DNA of 64,000 bases from Gracilimonas sp. (GTDB lineage: Bacteria > Bacteroidota > Rhodothermia > Balneolales > Balneolaceae). Shown here in pieces: positions 1 through 8,564 of the stretch. The stretch is taken from contig NZ_JAVJQO010000008.1 in the NCBI RefSeq assembly GCF_040218225.1, positions 620,001 through 684,000 on the forward strand. The letters are read 5' to 3'. The position numbers were made by a program, and so were the translations under genes. Position 1 is the first letter of the stretch, and each line of letters starts with the position of its first letter. The notes under the pieces are model-generated. The model worked only from the letters and a program-made list of their open reading frames with translations, did not search any database and was not told the DNA's origin.

Positions 1-1026
1 GGTTTTGGTGGGTTCGGCATTGGGTTTGATCCATCAGATCCTGTTGGTATGCTTACTCCGGCTTATGGACTGGATATGACTATCTGGACGGATTTCATCT
101 TCCAGGCTATGTTTGCAGCAACTGCAGCTACTATTGTTTCAGGTTGCGTTACCGGCAGGATTAAGCTTCCCTCTTTTATGCTTTTTGGGGTACTGCTGCT
201 CGCATTCTGCTATCCGGTAACGGGAAGCTGGCACTGGGGTGGCGGCTGGTTGTCCGAACTTGGATTCTATGACTTTGCCGGTTCTACCCTTGTTCATGCC
301 GTAGGTGGTTTTGCAGGACTCGCTTGTGTACTTCTTTTAGGACCCCGTACAGGTAAATATGAAGGTGGAAAGATTCATGGTATCCCGGCTCACAATATTC
401 CTTTAGCAACTATTGGTGTATTTCTGCTTTTCCTTGGCTGGTTTGGATTTAATGGTGGTTCTGTACTCAGTGCAGATCCCGAAACTGTTTCCTATGTATT
501 CGTAACCACTGCTTTGGCAGCCTGTGCCGGTGCATTGGCTTCTATGATCACCACACAAATCACCATGAAGTCGCTGGATGCCCCTATGGCCCTGAATGGT
601 ATTTTGGCAGGATTGGTGGGAATTACCGCAGGCGCGGATGTTGTCTCGCTTACTGATGCTGTTTTAATCGGTGCCATTGCCGGTGTACTGGTAGTACTCG
701 CCATCCTGATGTTTGACAAGTTAAGAATTGATGACCCTGTTGGTGCCATCTCCGTACACGGTGTTTGTGGTATTTGGGGAACTCTTGCTGTAGGAATTTT
801 CTCTGCTGACTACAGCTTTGGAATCCAGTTGCTTGGAACATTATCTATTGCTGCATTTACCTTCATATTTTCTTTGATCGTATTCGGAGCTATAAAAGCT
901 ACCATTGGTGTCCGGGTTTCTAAAGAAGTTGAATCCGACGGACTCGATATTTCGGAGCATAAAAATCATGCTTATCCAGATTTCTCACCTGTTAAGACTT
1001 CAGAATTGGGAGCTTTTGCCGACTAA
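1..1026 (+). CDS. amt: Ammonium transporter, Amt/MEP/Rh family (5' end cut by window)
   Basis: An integral inner-membrane channel that takes up ammonium. The frame is open from base 1, before the first internal ATG at 49, so the gene starts outside the window; about 341 residues are visible. Family marks are the DFAGSTLVHAVGG segment, carrying the first of the two pore histidines, and SVHGVCGIWG, carrying the second. Between and around them are about nine hydrophobic helices. The short polar tail ending in GAFAD is the cytoplasmic C-terminus. No GlnB/GlnK gene follows; the next gene is a Gcw_chp outer-membrane protein. The family call is firm; substrate specificity is taken from the family. 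Confidence 0.95.
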   Translation, partial: GFGGFGIGFDPSDPVGMLTPAYGLDMTIWTDFIFQAMFAATAATIVSGCVTGRIKLPSFMLFGVLLLAFCYPVTGSWHWGGGWLSELGFYDFAGSTLVHAVGGFAGLACVLLLGPRTGKYEGGKIHGIPAHNIPLATIGVFLLFLGWFGFNGGSVLSADPETVSYVFVTTALAACAGALASMITTQITMKSLDAPMALNGILAGLVGITAGADVVSLTDAVLIGAIAGVLVVLAILMFDKLRIDDPVGAISVHGVCGIWGTLAVGIFSADYSFGIQLLGTLSIAAFTFIFSLIVFGAIKATIGVRVSKEVESDGLDISEHKNHAYPDFSPVKTSELGAFAD

Positions 1027-1060
1027 GGCGCAGGCTTGACCTAAATTTCATTTGATTCTC

Positions 1061-1092
1061 CTTACCCGGTTCGGTTAATCAGGCCGGGTAAG
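1061..1092 (+). other. Stem-loop after amt
   Basis: CTTACCCGG at 1061-1069 pairs perfectly with CCGGGTAAG at 1084-1092 around a 14-base loop. There is no T-run on either side, so it is not a textbook intrinsic terminator. It may stabilise the 3' end of the amt transcript or act as a weak terminator. The loop contains TAATCAGG, which also occurs in the loop of the terminator at 1949-1986. Confidence 0.5.
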
Positions 1093-1225
1093 ACAGAATC
1101 TAATTTCACTCAATTAACTCTCACTAACATATCTCTATTCACTTGATATGTCCCAACCATTGCTGTGTCCATAAATCACAGCAAATACACTCACTCACAA
1201 AACTTATTAGAAGAGGACTATTAAC

Positions 1226-1903
1226 ATGAAAACTTCAAACAAAATATCAACAATTCTTAAAGCACTTTCCCTTGGTTTTGTCATCATAATGCTATTCGGA
1301 CTTACAGATCTGAACACGGTAAAAGCTCAGGAATTCAGTACCGGTGTAGATTTGTATAGCACTTATGTATGGCGTGGTGTTTCCTACTCAGGTCCATCTT
1401 TACAGCCGGCCGTAGAATTTAGCAGCGGTGGTTTTGCCATTGGTGCCTGGGGCTCACAAGGCTATGATGGCTTTCAGGAAATGGATCTTTATGCAGGTTA
1501 CAGCTTCGACTTTGGGTTAAGCCTTGGTGTTACCGATTACTGGTACCCTGGAGCTGCAGGTTCTGGTCCGTGGTTAGATGGTGACAGTCATGCCTATGAA
1601 CTCAACCTTGGATATAGCGTTGAAGATTTTTCCCTGTCAGGAAATTATATTTTTGCAGGTGAAGGCTCTGTAGGAAATGACATTTATTTTGAAGCCAGCT
1701 ACTCATTTAATGAAGCCAGCATATTCCTTGGTGCCGGAGATGGGTGGCATAGCTCAGATACCGAATTCGCATTGGTCAACGTGGGCGTTAGCACCAGCAA
1801 GGATATCGTAATTACCGATACATTTACCATTCCATTAAGTGGTGCGGTGATCTTTAACCCGGATACAGAACAGCTCTATATTTTAGCTGGCCTATCATTC
1901 TAA
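1226..1903 (+). CDS. Gcw_chp/TorF-type outer-membrane beta-strand protein
   Basis: A 225-residue protein with a long signal peptide (cleavage probably near residue 35, after KA). The mature part is rich in alternating aromatic and small residues, as in small outer-membrane barrels. The opening FSTGVDLYSTYVWRGVSYS followed by a 'sLQPAVEF' segment matches the Gcw_chp (TIGR02001/TorF) pattern, whose biochemical role is unknown. Members are often near amt genes, so a role in nitrogen-source uptake is possible but unproven. AGAGGA lies about 10 bases before the ATG, and a terminator follows the stop. The last residue is Phe, usual for outer-membrane barrels. Confidence 0.75.
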   Translation: MKTSNKISTILKALSLGFVIIMLFGLTDLNTVKAQEFSTGVDLYSTYVWRGVSYSGPSLQPAVEFSSGGFAIGAWGSQGYDGFQEMDLYAGYSFDFGLSLGVTDYWYPGAAGSGPWLDGDSHAYELNLGYSVEDFSLSGNYIFAGEGSVGNDIYFEASYSFNEASIFLGAGDGWHSSDTEFALVNVGVSTSKDIVITDTFTIPLSGAVIFNPDTEQLYILAGLSF

Positions 1904-1948
1904 GATAAACGAAAAAGCTACTTTTCTACTTAACAACTTAGCTAACTA

Positions 1949-1986
1949 AGGCCGGGTAATCAGGATCGATGCCCGGCTTTCTTTTT
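1949..1986 (+). terminator. Intrinsic terminator after the Gcw_chp gene
   Basis: GCCGGG at 1951-1956 pairs with CCCGGC at 1972-1977 and is followed by TTTCTTTTT. It closes the transcript of the upstream outer-membrane protein gene. Confidence 0.7.
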
Positions 1987-2063
1987 CACTGAACTGGAAT
2001 TTTAAGGATTCTCCCCTTTTCAACTGTCTCATCAGGTTGCACCTTACTGATAATAGCTACATC
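1986..2063 (-). pseudogene. Decayed 3' end of a second M48 metalloprotease gene
   Basis: Read on the minus strand, this stretch encodes DVAIISKVQPDETVEKGRIL followed by KIPVQ and a TGA stop. The intact M48 gene at 3683-5182 ends DVAIINQVKLDETVEKGRIL then KIPVQ. About 21 of 25 codons agree, and much of the DNA is identical. Upstream of it on the minus strand a stop codon appears within about 12 codons and similarity is lost. It is therefore a relic of a paralogue or of an incomplete duplication. The rest of 1904-2242 shows no gene. Confidence 0.8.
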
Positions 2064-2242
2064 CATAAACAGATATTGAAATTGTACTCATGACCAGGCA
2101 TAGCGCTGCTTTCGCGTCTGACTTCAAAAAAGATGCTTCAACAAATTTTTTTTCAGGATATATGAATTCATTTTAGAAAGCGATAATATTAATTATACCG
2201 GTTGTTAACCTGTAATAATTGAACAATCATATTCATATTAAC

Positions 2243-3646
2243 ATGAAACTTCTACGTAGGCTCAGCATCATACTCACCCTCCTTATTATATCAAATCCTG
2301 TACTTGCACAGAATAATTCTTCTGCCGTTGACGAAATAAGAGGAAATGCTGCTGAAGCAAGAGAAAACGTTAAAAAGGCAAAAACAGCATATACAGAATA
2401 TTTAAAAAACCCGGACAGAAACCGATCTAAACTTAATGAAGCTCAGAAATATATTAGCAACGGCTATTGGTCCGCTATTGGATATTCATACATTGGAGGA
2501 GATAATGATGTTAAAAGCTACCTTTTACACGGTGCCATACAGCGAGCTGTGGCCCGGGAATTTATGAAAAAAGATCTTATCACTCCGGGTGGATACAATC
2601 GTAATGCGGCCAATAAAGAACAAGTGACCTCATCTTTCCTGCATGTCTACTATAATGCATATGAAAAGTCCAAAACGGCAACCCAACAGGATCAAATTAC
2701 CCGGGACTTAGATGCTGCTGTTCTTTTATTATCTGAATTATCTAACCTGTATGTGGAAAATCAGGATTATGTTCCTGCCTTTTATGTAAATCGTCAACTT
2801 TTGGATCATGCCGAGAAAATGATGAAGATAATTCCGGAAAATCATCCGAATTACTTGGTGAACAAAAAATACCTGGAAGAAAGAACCATATTAATGGGAT
2901 TTATTGCACTGAATATTAAAAATGCTGAGCGTATCACGGAGCTGCGGGCAGAATCGTTTCTCGAGAGAAATCCGGTACCAGAGGCCTATGAGTTCTACAT
3001 TCGCAGAAGTACTACCTACGCCGACTCAATTGTTCAGGTAGCATATACTAGGTTTCCTGATAATCATATGATCATGGGGGCCATATTGAATTATTTTACC
3101 CGAACTCAACAATATGAAGCTGGTCTTCAAATGTTTGAACCTAGAGTGTTGACCGAGAATGTTCCAACCATATATCTTAATACCCTGGGGCGGTATCATA
3201 CCGAACTAGTTTCAAAATATTTCGCAATCAATAATCCTCAAAAGGCCGGTTCACATAAGGAATCGGCGATCAGCTACTTTAGTAGAACACTGAAAGAAAA
3301 TCCGGACGAATTTGATGCAAATGCGAATATGGGAATTTTATATTATCAAATGGCTTATCATTTTGGCCAGCAGCTACAACAACTCAACCAAGTTGAAACC
3401 GATACAACCGCACAAAAAGAATGGGACCGGTTGACGGGCTTGATAAACGAGCATTTGGGGTACGGTTACCCCTATTTAGTCCGGGCTGAGAAAGTGAACC
3501 CCAACGACGAAATTGTTCTCTCTGCCTTAGTGACGATATTTAGACAACGCAACGATATCACTACGGCAGAGTATTTAGAGAAGAGGATTGCCTATCTGCA
3601 AAATGGCGGTAAATTCATTGAATCCTACTTTAAAAAGAACGGGTAA
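2243..3646 (+). CDS. Secreted TPR-repeat protein
   Basis: A 467-residue protein from the ATG at 2243. A TTG eight codons upstream is also in frame, but the ATG starts directly on a normal signal peptide (MKLLRRLSIILTL...VLAQ). The mature part is helical. TPR-like units are clearest near residues 345-380 (ENPDEFDANANMGILYYQMA) and at the C-terminus (NPNDEIVLSALVTIFRQRND). It probably acts as a periplasmic or outer-membrane scaffold; the partner is unknown. It sits alone between two minus-strand M48 sequences, one intact and one decayed. Confidence 0.7.
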   Translation: MKLLRRLSIILTLLIISNPVLAQNNSSAVDEIRGNAAEARENVKKAKTAYTEYLKNPDRNRSKLNEAQKYISNGYWSAIGYSYIGGDNDVKSYLLHGAIQRAVAREFMKKDLITPGGYNRNAANKEQVTSSFLHVYYNAYEKSKTATQQDQITRDLDAAVLLLSELSNLYVENQDYVPAFYVNRQLLDHAEKMMKIIPENHPNYLVNKKYLEERTILMGFIALNIKNAERITELRAESFLERNPVPEAYEFYIRRSTTYADSIVQVAYTRFPDNHMIMGAILNYFTRTQQYEAGLQMFEPRVLTENVPTIYLNTLGRYHTELVSKYFAINNPQKAGSHKESAISYFSRTLKENPDEFDANANMGILYYQMAYHFGQQLQQLNQVETDTTAQKEWDRLTGLINEHLGYGYPYLVRAEKVNPNDEIVLSALVTIFRQRNDITTAEYLEKRIAYLQNGGKFIESYFKKNG

Positions 3647-3682
3647 TCGTCATCCTTCTCATCGCAACACTCAATAAATTTT

Positions 3683-5182
3683 TTACTGAACCGGAATTTT
3701 AAGGATTCTCCCCTTTTCAACCGTCTCATCAAGCTTAACCTGATTAATTATCGCTACATCTAGCGGCTCTATATCCATTGGTAAATCTGCGGGTAAAAAC
3801 TCTGCAAACGGTGCGGTTCGGGATGCGGGCCTGAGATTAATTCTAACAGGATCAATACCCAGAATAGAAGCGTCGTTCAACTCGGTGAAACCAGCCGGTA
3901 TAGATGCAAATTCTCCCTCATACACCGGAAACTGAGATGCAGAAGTGTAGCTCAGGAAATTGTAGATATTACCCTGAAACTCAATGGCGGTAATCTGAAT
4001 CTGTAATTCCGTGCTATCCTGAGCTATAGCTGACGCAAATGCCTGATACCCGTCTAACCCATTTTCGGTGTACGAATACTGATCCAATATTGTAATTCCC
4101 TCCTGATTCAGAAAAGACTGTACGGAGTTTCGGGCAGAGTTATTTTTAGAATCAATAGTAAACTGCGTGATCGCTGTTTGTTCTTCATTGACCAATATAA
4201 CGGATGAAGGCTGATTATATACCTGAAGTCTGGCCGGTACTGGGAACTGAAATTTAAGATCAGGATGATAAAAGGTACCGTCTCTCTCAAAACCCTGGCG
4301 TGGATTATTTCCAAAAACGATGTTTTCGATCATATTCAAAAACTCTTCATCATCTAATATCGTCTGCTCATAACCTTGTTCTTCCCATTTTTTTGCCAGT
4401 TCGGGAATTGTTTTTTCCCGCTCGCCCGGATCGGGGTGGCTTGACAGCAAAGTAGGTACTCCTCCGCCAGAACTTTCTGAGATTCGTTCAAGGGAATTAA
4501 AAAACTCTGCTCCCTCTGCCGCCTGATAGTTTTTCATAGCTGAATACTCCACACCTAATGCATCTGATTCACGCTCATCATCCCTTCCATACTTCAGAAA
4601 CATAAGCTGAGCCGTTTGGCTGCTGAGCTGAAGGATATTACCACCGTCAAAACCCAGAGATTGTCCCAGCACGGCTCCGCCAAGAACAGCTATTTGTCCG
4701 ATTTGCTGTTCAACAGCTCTTTGGGAAGCATGCCTTGCTGCCACGTGACCAATTTCATGGCCTAAAACAACAGCAAGCTGAGCTTCATTATTTAAATGGG
4801 CCAGTAATCCACGTGTCACATATATATATCCACCGGGCAGGGCAAACGCATTCACAACAGGGCTATCCAAAACCCGGAAGGTAAATTCAGTATCCTTAAA
4901 TTTTTGAGGGGTATCATCTCTTCTCAAGTGACTCACCTCGAGCAGGGATTGCCCCAATTCAGATACGTAATTCGATAGCTGTTCATTCTCATAAACCCCA
5001 TACTGAGCAATAATCTCCTTATCAGCATTGGCCCCAATCTGCTCCTCTTCTTCCCAGCTATATCCAAAAGCACGTTTGTTACCGGAAACAGGGTTTTTCT
5101 CCAGGGTTACACATCCACTTGCAATAACAGCAAATGCCAAAAGAAGGGTGACAAAAAACGATCTCGACTTCATAAATTTCAT
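3683..5182 (-). CDS. M48 family zinc metalloprotease, lipoprotein
   Basis: A 499-residue protein. Residues 1-24 are a lipoprotein signal peptide (lipobox ASGC). The HEIGH zinc motif at about 142-146 and a downstream ERESDALG segment near 202 (third ligand Glu) define an M48 peptidase. Relatives such as BepA/LoiP act in the periplasm in outer-membrane protein quality control. The C-terminal half beyond about residue 300 is a separate beta-rich region ending in DETVEKGRILKIPVQ, which resembles a LysM-like tail. It lies on the minus strand after murB, with a 66-base gap. The end of this gene is partly duplicated at 1986-2063. Confidence 0.9.
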   Translation of the reverse strand: MKFMKSRSFFVTLLLAFAVIASGCVTLEKNPVSGNKRAFGYSWEEEEQIGANADKEIIAQYGVYENEQLSNYVSELGQSLLEVSHLRRDDTPQKFKDTEFTFRVLDSPVVNAFALPGGYIYVTRGLLAHLNNEAQLAVVLGHEIGHVAARHASQRAVEQQIGQIAVLGGAVLGQSLGFDGGNILQLSSQTAQLMFLKYGRDDERESDALGVEYSAMKNYQAAEGAEFFNSLERISESSGGGVPTLLSSHPDPGEREKTIPELAKKWEEQGYEQTILDDEEFLNMIENIVFGNNPRQGFERDGTFYHPDLKFQFPVPARLQVYNQPSSVILVNEEQTAITQFTIDSKNNSARNSVQSFLNQEGITILDQYSYTENGLDGYQAFASAIAQDSTELQIQITAIEFQGNIYNFLSYTSASQFPVYEGEFASIPAGFTELNDASILGIDPVRINLRPASRTAPFAEFLPADLPMDIEPLDVAIINQVKLDETVEKGRILKIPVQ

Positions 5183-5248
5183 AATGATTAACTCTAGATT
5201 TCAATTGATCTAAGTGAATTTGAACGAATAATGTTTCCAGATTCCAAC

Positions 5249-6277
5249 CTAAGAAACAATATTTACTTCTGGAGTAAGCAGAACACCAAACCTGTCTTTA
5301 ACTGAAACCTGAATTTTCTGTGCCAGATTCCATATCTCCTTTCCGGTAGCTTTCCCGTAGTTCACAATTACCAAAGCCTGCATTTTGTGAACCCCGGCAT
5401 CGCCAAACCTTTTTCCTTTCCACCCGCACTGATCAATAAGCCATGCAGCCGGTACTTTTACTTTTTCTCCATCCGGGTAAGATGGAATTTCCGGATACGC
5501 TGACTTCAGGTCCTGAAACTGATTTTTTGTGATCACAGGATTCTTGAAAAAGCTTCCGGTATTTCCAATTTCTGTAGGATCGGGAAGCTTACTTTGGCGA
5601 ATCTCAATCACCGCCTGACTTATATCTTTAATCGATGGGTCGCCGATACCCTCTTCTTCCAGCTTTTCTGAAAGCGCACGGTATGATGTATTTAGCGTCG
5701 GTGATTTCTGCAGCTTCAGCCTCACATTAACAATCACAAACCGGCCTTTTAACTCATTTTTGAAAACACTGTCCCTGTAACCAAAACGGCATTCGTCTTT
5801 GCTGAAAGATTTTACCTCTCCGGTTTCCAGCTCAACCGCTTCGAGGGAATCAAACACTTCTTCCAGCTCTACTCCATAAGCTCCGATATTTTGAATGGGA
5901 GCCGCGCCTACCGACCCCGGAATCAGCGAAAGATTTTCAATTCCGCCCCATCCTTTCTCAACACAATACAAAACCAGTTGATGCCAGTTTTCTCCAGCTC
6001 CTGCATTCAGCTTTACTTGTATTTCATCTTCATGTTCAATCGATATCCCTTTTATATCAACATGGATAACAAGTCCATCATAATCGCTGACAAATAACAC
6101 ATTACTTCCCCCGCTGATTATAAATTTCGGAGTGTTATAAAACCGGGTGTCAGCAAGCAGGTTTTTCAGTTCTTCAACCGATTTTACAGAAACAAAATAA
6201 CGGGCCTTTGCGGCAATACCCATTGTGTTATAATCGGAGAGATTAAAATTTTCCTGAATGGAAAATGACTGGCTCAT
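5249..6277 (-). CDS. murB: UDP-N-acetylenolpyruvoylglucosamine reductase
   Basis: Reduces UDP-GlcNAc-enolpyruvate to UDP-MurNAc with NADPH and FAD, in the cytoplasm, as an early step of peptidoglycan synthesis. The FAD-binding SGGSNVLF and GGIENLSLIPGSVGAAP motifs, the NTGSFFKNP motif with the catalytic serine, and a C-terminal Glu in TPEVNIV are all present. At 342 residues it has the length of the E. coli type I enzyme. It follows the GldE-like gene by only 6 bases, so the two are probably co-transcribed. Confidence 0.95.
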   Translation of the reverse strand: MSQSFSIQENFNLSDYNTMGIAAKARYFVSVKSVEELKNLLADTRFYNTPKFIISGGSNVLFVSDYDGLVIHVDIKGISIEHEDEIQVKLNAGAGENWHQLVLYCVEKGWGGIENLSLIPGSVGAAPIQNIGAYGVELEEVFDSLEAVELETGEVKSFSKDECRFGYRDSVFKNELKGRFVIVNVRLKLQKSPTLNTSYRALSEKLEEEGIGDPSIKDISQAVIEIRQSKLPDPTEIGNTGSFFKNPVITKNQFQDLKSAYPEIPSYPDGEKVKVPAAWLIDQCGWKGKRFGDAGVHKMQALVIVNYGKATGKEIWNLAQKIQVSVKDRFGVLLTPEVNIVS

Positions 6278-6283
6278 AAAATA

Positions 6284-7666
6284 TTATTCAGTAGGATGTT
6301 GAACTTCTTTAGGGCTATCTACTTTCACTCTTACCTTTTTGATCCGGTTATTTTTTACGGAGTGAACCGTGAGTTCAAGGTTTTTGTAGGTGATTCGCTC
6401 TCCTACAACCGGCAGGCTTTCCGTGAGATGGTAAATCAAACCTCCCAGTGTTTCAAAATCATCATCTTCCGCGGTTACTTCAGACTCCAGGATTTTTTCC
6501 ATATCATCCAGATCAATCTTCGCATCAAAGATGTAGATTCCACTCTTAAATCGGGTATATAGCGTTTCTTCTTCGCCGGAATCGTCGGTTATATCTCCAA
6601 CGATTTCCTCCAAAATATCATCCATGGTCACAATACCTTCGGTTCCGCCATACTCATCCACCACAATTGCTATATGAGTTTTCTCCTGCTGAAAATCGCG
6701 CAGCAGATCATCCAGTTTTTTAGTAGCTGGAATAAAAAGAGCTTTACGCGAAACGGTTTTCCAATTAAGAGAAGGCTCTTTTTTATCAGCATTCAGATAA
6801 GGCAGTACATCTTTAGCATAAAGGACCCCCACAATATTATCTAGGTCATTCTCAAACAGAGGCATTCTGGAAAGGCCATTTCCCCGAATTTTTGTAAGCA
6901 CATCTTGCAACGATTCATCCAGAGCAACGGCGATTATATTCACCCTTGAGGTCATAATCTCGCGCACGGTGATATTTCCAAAACCAATCACATTTTCAAT
7001 GATCTCACGCTCATCTTCTTTGATAGAGCCTTCCTGTTCGCTAACCTCGGCCATAGTCCGGATATCTTCTGACGTCATTTTACTGGCTGGCTTGGGAAGA
7101 TATCGCTCCAGACTGATCGTGCTGTCTGCAATAAGTTTCGCAAACGGTTTCAGAAGTATAAATAAACTATAAATGAATGCGCTGTTTCCCCGGGAAACTT
7201 TCATGGGGTTATTGATAGCAATAATTTTTGGCGTGATTTCACTCAAAATCAAAATCATAAAGGTTAATACGATCACCTCTATAGAGAATACGATCACTTC
7301 TGAGAGCCCATATGCTTCAACAATATCGCCTGTAATTACCGCTGCCAGTACAGAAGCTATAATATTGGCAAATGTATTTCCGATTAAAATCGTAGCCAAC
7401 AAACGGCGGGGCTTCTCAAGCATTTTTATGATCCGGTCGTCGGCTGATCCTAGCGTCTCGTCTTGCTTAAGATCTTGCATCCGATTAGATAAGGAGAAAA
7501 GGGCAACCTCAGAACCTGAGAAAACAGCTGAGAAGGCTAATCCCAGAAACAAGAAGAGTAGCTGAATCCCAAGTACAACAGGATCTAAACCATGTGCAGC
7601 TGCACTTTCGGTAAAAGTGAGAAGAGAGTCTTGAGCCAAACTGAAAGGATCTTCGATAGTATCCAA
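6284..7666 (-). CDS. GldE-like CNNM/CBS-pair/CorC membrane protein
   Basis: A 460-residue protein. Residues about 30-200 form a CNNM (DUF21) transmembrane domain (FSGSEVALFSLSN). About 215-345 are two CBS domains (VREIMTSRVNIIAV, then VVDEYGGTEGIVTMDDIL). The last 90 residues are a CorC/HlyC domain. In Bacteroidota, GldE has this layout and its gene lies beside ssb, exactly as here, so a gliding/T9SS-linked role is possible. A general divalent-cation export role (CorC/HlyC family) is the alternative. The first usable start is a TTG at 7666, directly after an in-frame stop. Confidence 0.85.
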   Translation of the reverse strand: MDTIEDPFSLAQDSLLTFTESAAAHGLDPVVLGIQLLFLFLGLAFSAVFSGSEVALFSLSNRMQDLKQDETLGSADDRIIKMLEKPRRLLATILIGNTFANIIASVLAAVITGDIVEAYGLSEVIVFSIEVIVLTFMILILSEITPKIIAINNPMKVSRGNSAFIYSLFILLKPFAKLIADSTISLERYLPKPASKMTSEDIRTMAEVSEQEGSIKEDEREIIENVIGFGNITVREIMTSRVNIIAVALDESLQDVLTKIRGNGLSRMPLFENDLDNIVGVLYAKDVLPYLNADKKEPSLNWKTVSRKALFIPATKKLDDLLRDFQQEKTHIAIVVDEYGGTEGIVTMDDILEEIVGDITDDSGEEETLYTRFKSGIYIFDAKIDLDDMEKILESEVTAEDDDFETLGGLIYHLTESLPVVGERITYKNLELTVHSVKNNRIKKVRVKVDSPKEVQHPTE

Positions 7667-7749
7667 TTACTGATTATTGATGATTGATTAAATGTAAGGA
7701 CGCTTTCACTATCTTCAAAAATACAAGATTTTGGACTAACCTGATTGAT

Positions 7750-7790
7750 AAATAAAAAAACGACACGAGAATTCCTCATGCCGTTTTAAA
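7750..7790 (-). terminator. Intrinsic terminator after ssb
   Basis: On the minus strand AAAACGGCATGAG pairs with CTCGTGTCGTTTT (two G-U pairs, loop GAATT) and runs into TTTTTTTATTT. It lies just downstream of the ssb stop at 7812 and separates ssb from the GldE-like gene. Confidence 0.75.
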
Positions 7791-7811
7791 TATAAATTTT
7801 ATGCTTCAGAC

Positions 7812-8279
7812 CTAGAATGGAAGATCATCATCCATATCATCAAAGTTGCTGTCCAATTCCACATTACTGCTCATTGGCTTTCCACCACCTTGATTTTGCG
7901 CTTGCTGCGGCTGATTTCCACTTGCCTGGTTTCCTCCGCCACCATTACCGCGGCTGTCGAGCATGACCATTTGCAGTGCCTTAATCTCAGTGGTATATCG
8001 TTTCTGTCCGTCTTTGTCTTCCCACTGCCGGGTTTGAATCGGGCCTTCTATATATACTTTTGAGCCTTTGCTTAAATACTGTTGGCAGATTTCAGCTGTT
8101 CTTCCCCATGCAACCACGCGGTGCCATTCTGTGCGTTCCTGGTATTCTCCATTGCTGTCTTTGAAGCGTTCGCTGGTAGCTATACTTAACGTAGCCACGG
8201 CTGTATTCGACTGTGTGTACCGTACTTCAGGGTCTTGACCAAGATTTCCGATTAACATTGCTTTATTGAGTGAACTCAT
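7812..8279 (-). CDS. ssb: Single-stranded DNA-binding protein
   Basis: Binds single-stranded DNA as a tetramer during replication, recombination and repair. Starting at the ATG at 8279 ([14 protein letters not shown]), it is 155 residues; an upstream in-frame ATG would add 12 residues not seen in the family. The OB fold covers about residues 1-110, followed by a Gly/Gln/Asn-rich linker and the acidic tip DDMDDDLPF that recruits partner proteins. It is followed by its own terminator, although the GldE-like gene lies next on the same strand. Confidence 0.96.
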   Translation of the reverse strand: MSSLNKAMLIGNLGQDPEVRYTQSNTAVATLSIATSERFKDSNGEYQERTEWHRVVAWGRTAEICQQYLSKGSKVYIEGPIQTRQWEDKDGQKRYTTEIKALQMVMLDSRGNGGGGNQASGNQPQQAQNQGGGKPMSSNVELDSNFDDMDDDLPF

Positions 8280-8564
8280 AACGTATCCTGTTCTTTTTTG
8301 CTGTTTTGTTTGCAATGTAAGAGTTAGTTCAGAAGAATTCCTTACAAAAAAAATTATATCTATGGTTAATCATTAAGTCTTTACTTAATGATAAAAAATT
8401 ATTTGAGCTTCAAAATATCCCGATATCACTGTTATACAATGAAATGCAGAAACCGGGAACCTTCTGCAATTTTACATCTATAAAAAAAGTGTCGACGATT
8501 TTGTAACACTTAACACTTCCCTTTTCTCTTATAGGTACAAAAGAGGCGAAAAAATTCGGAGCAT

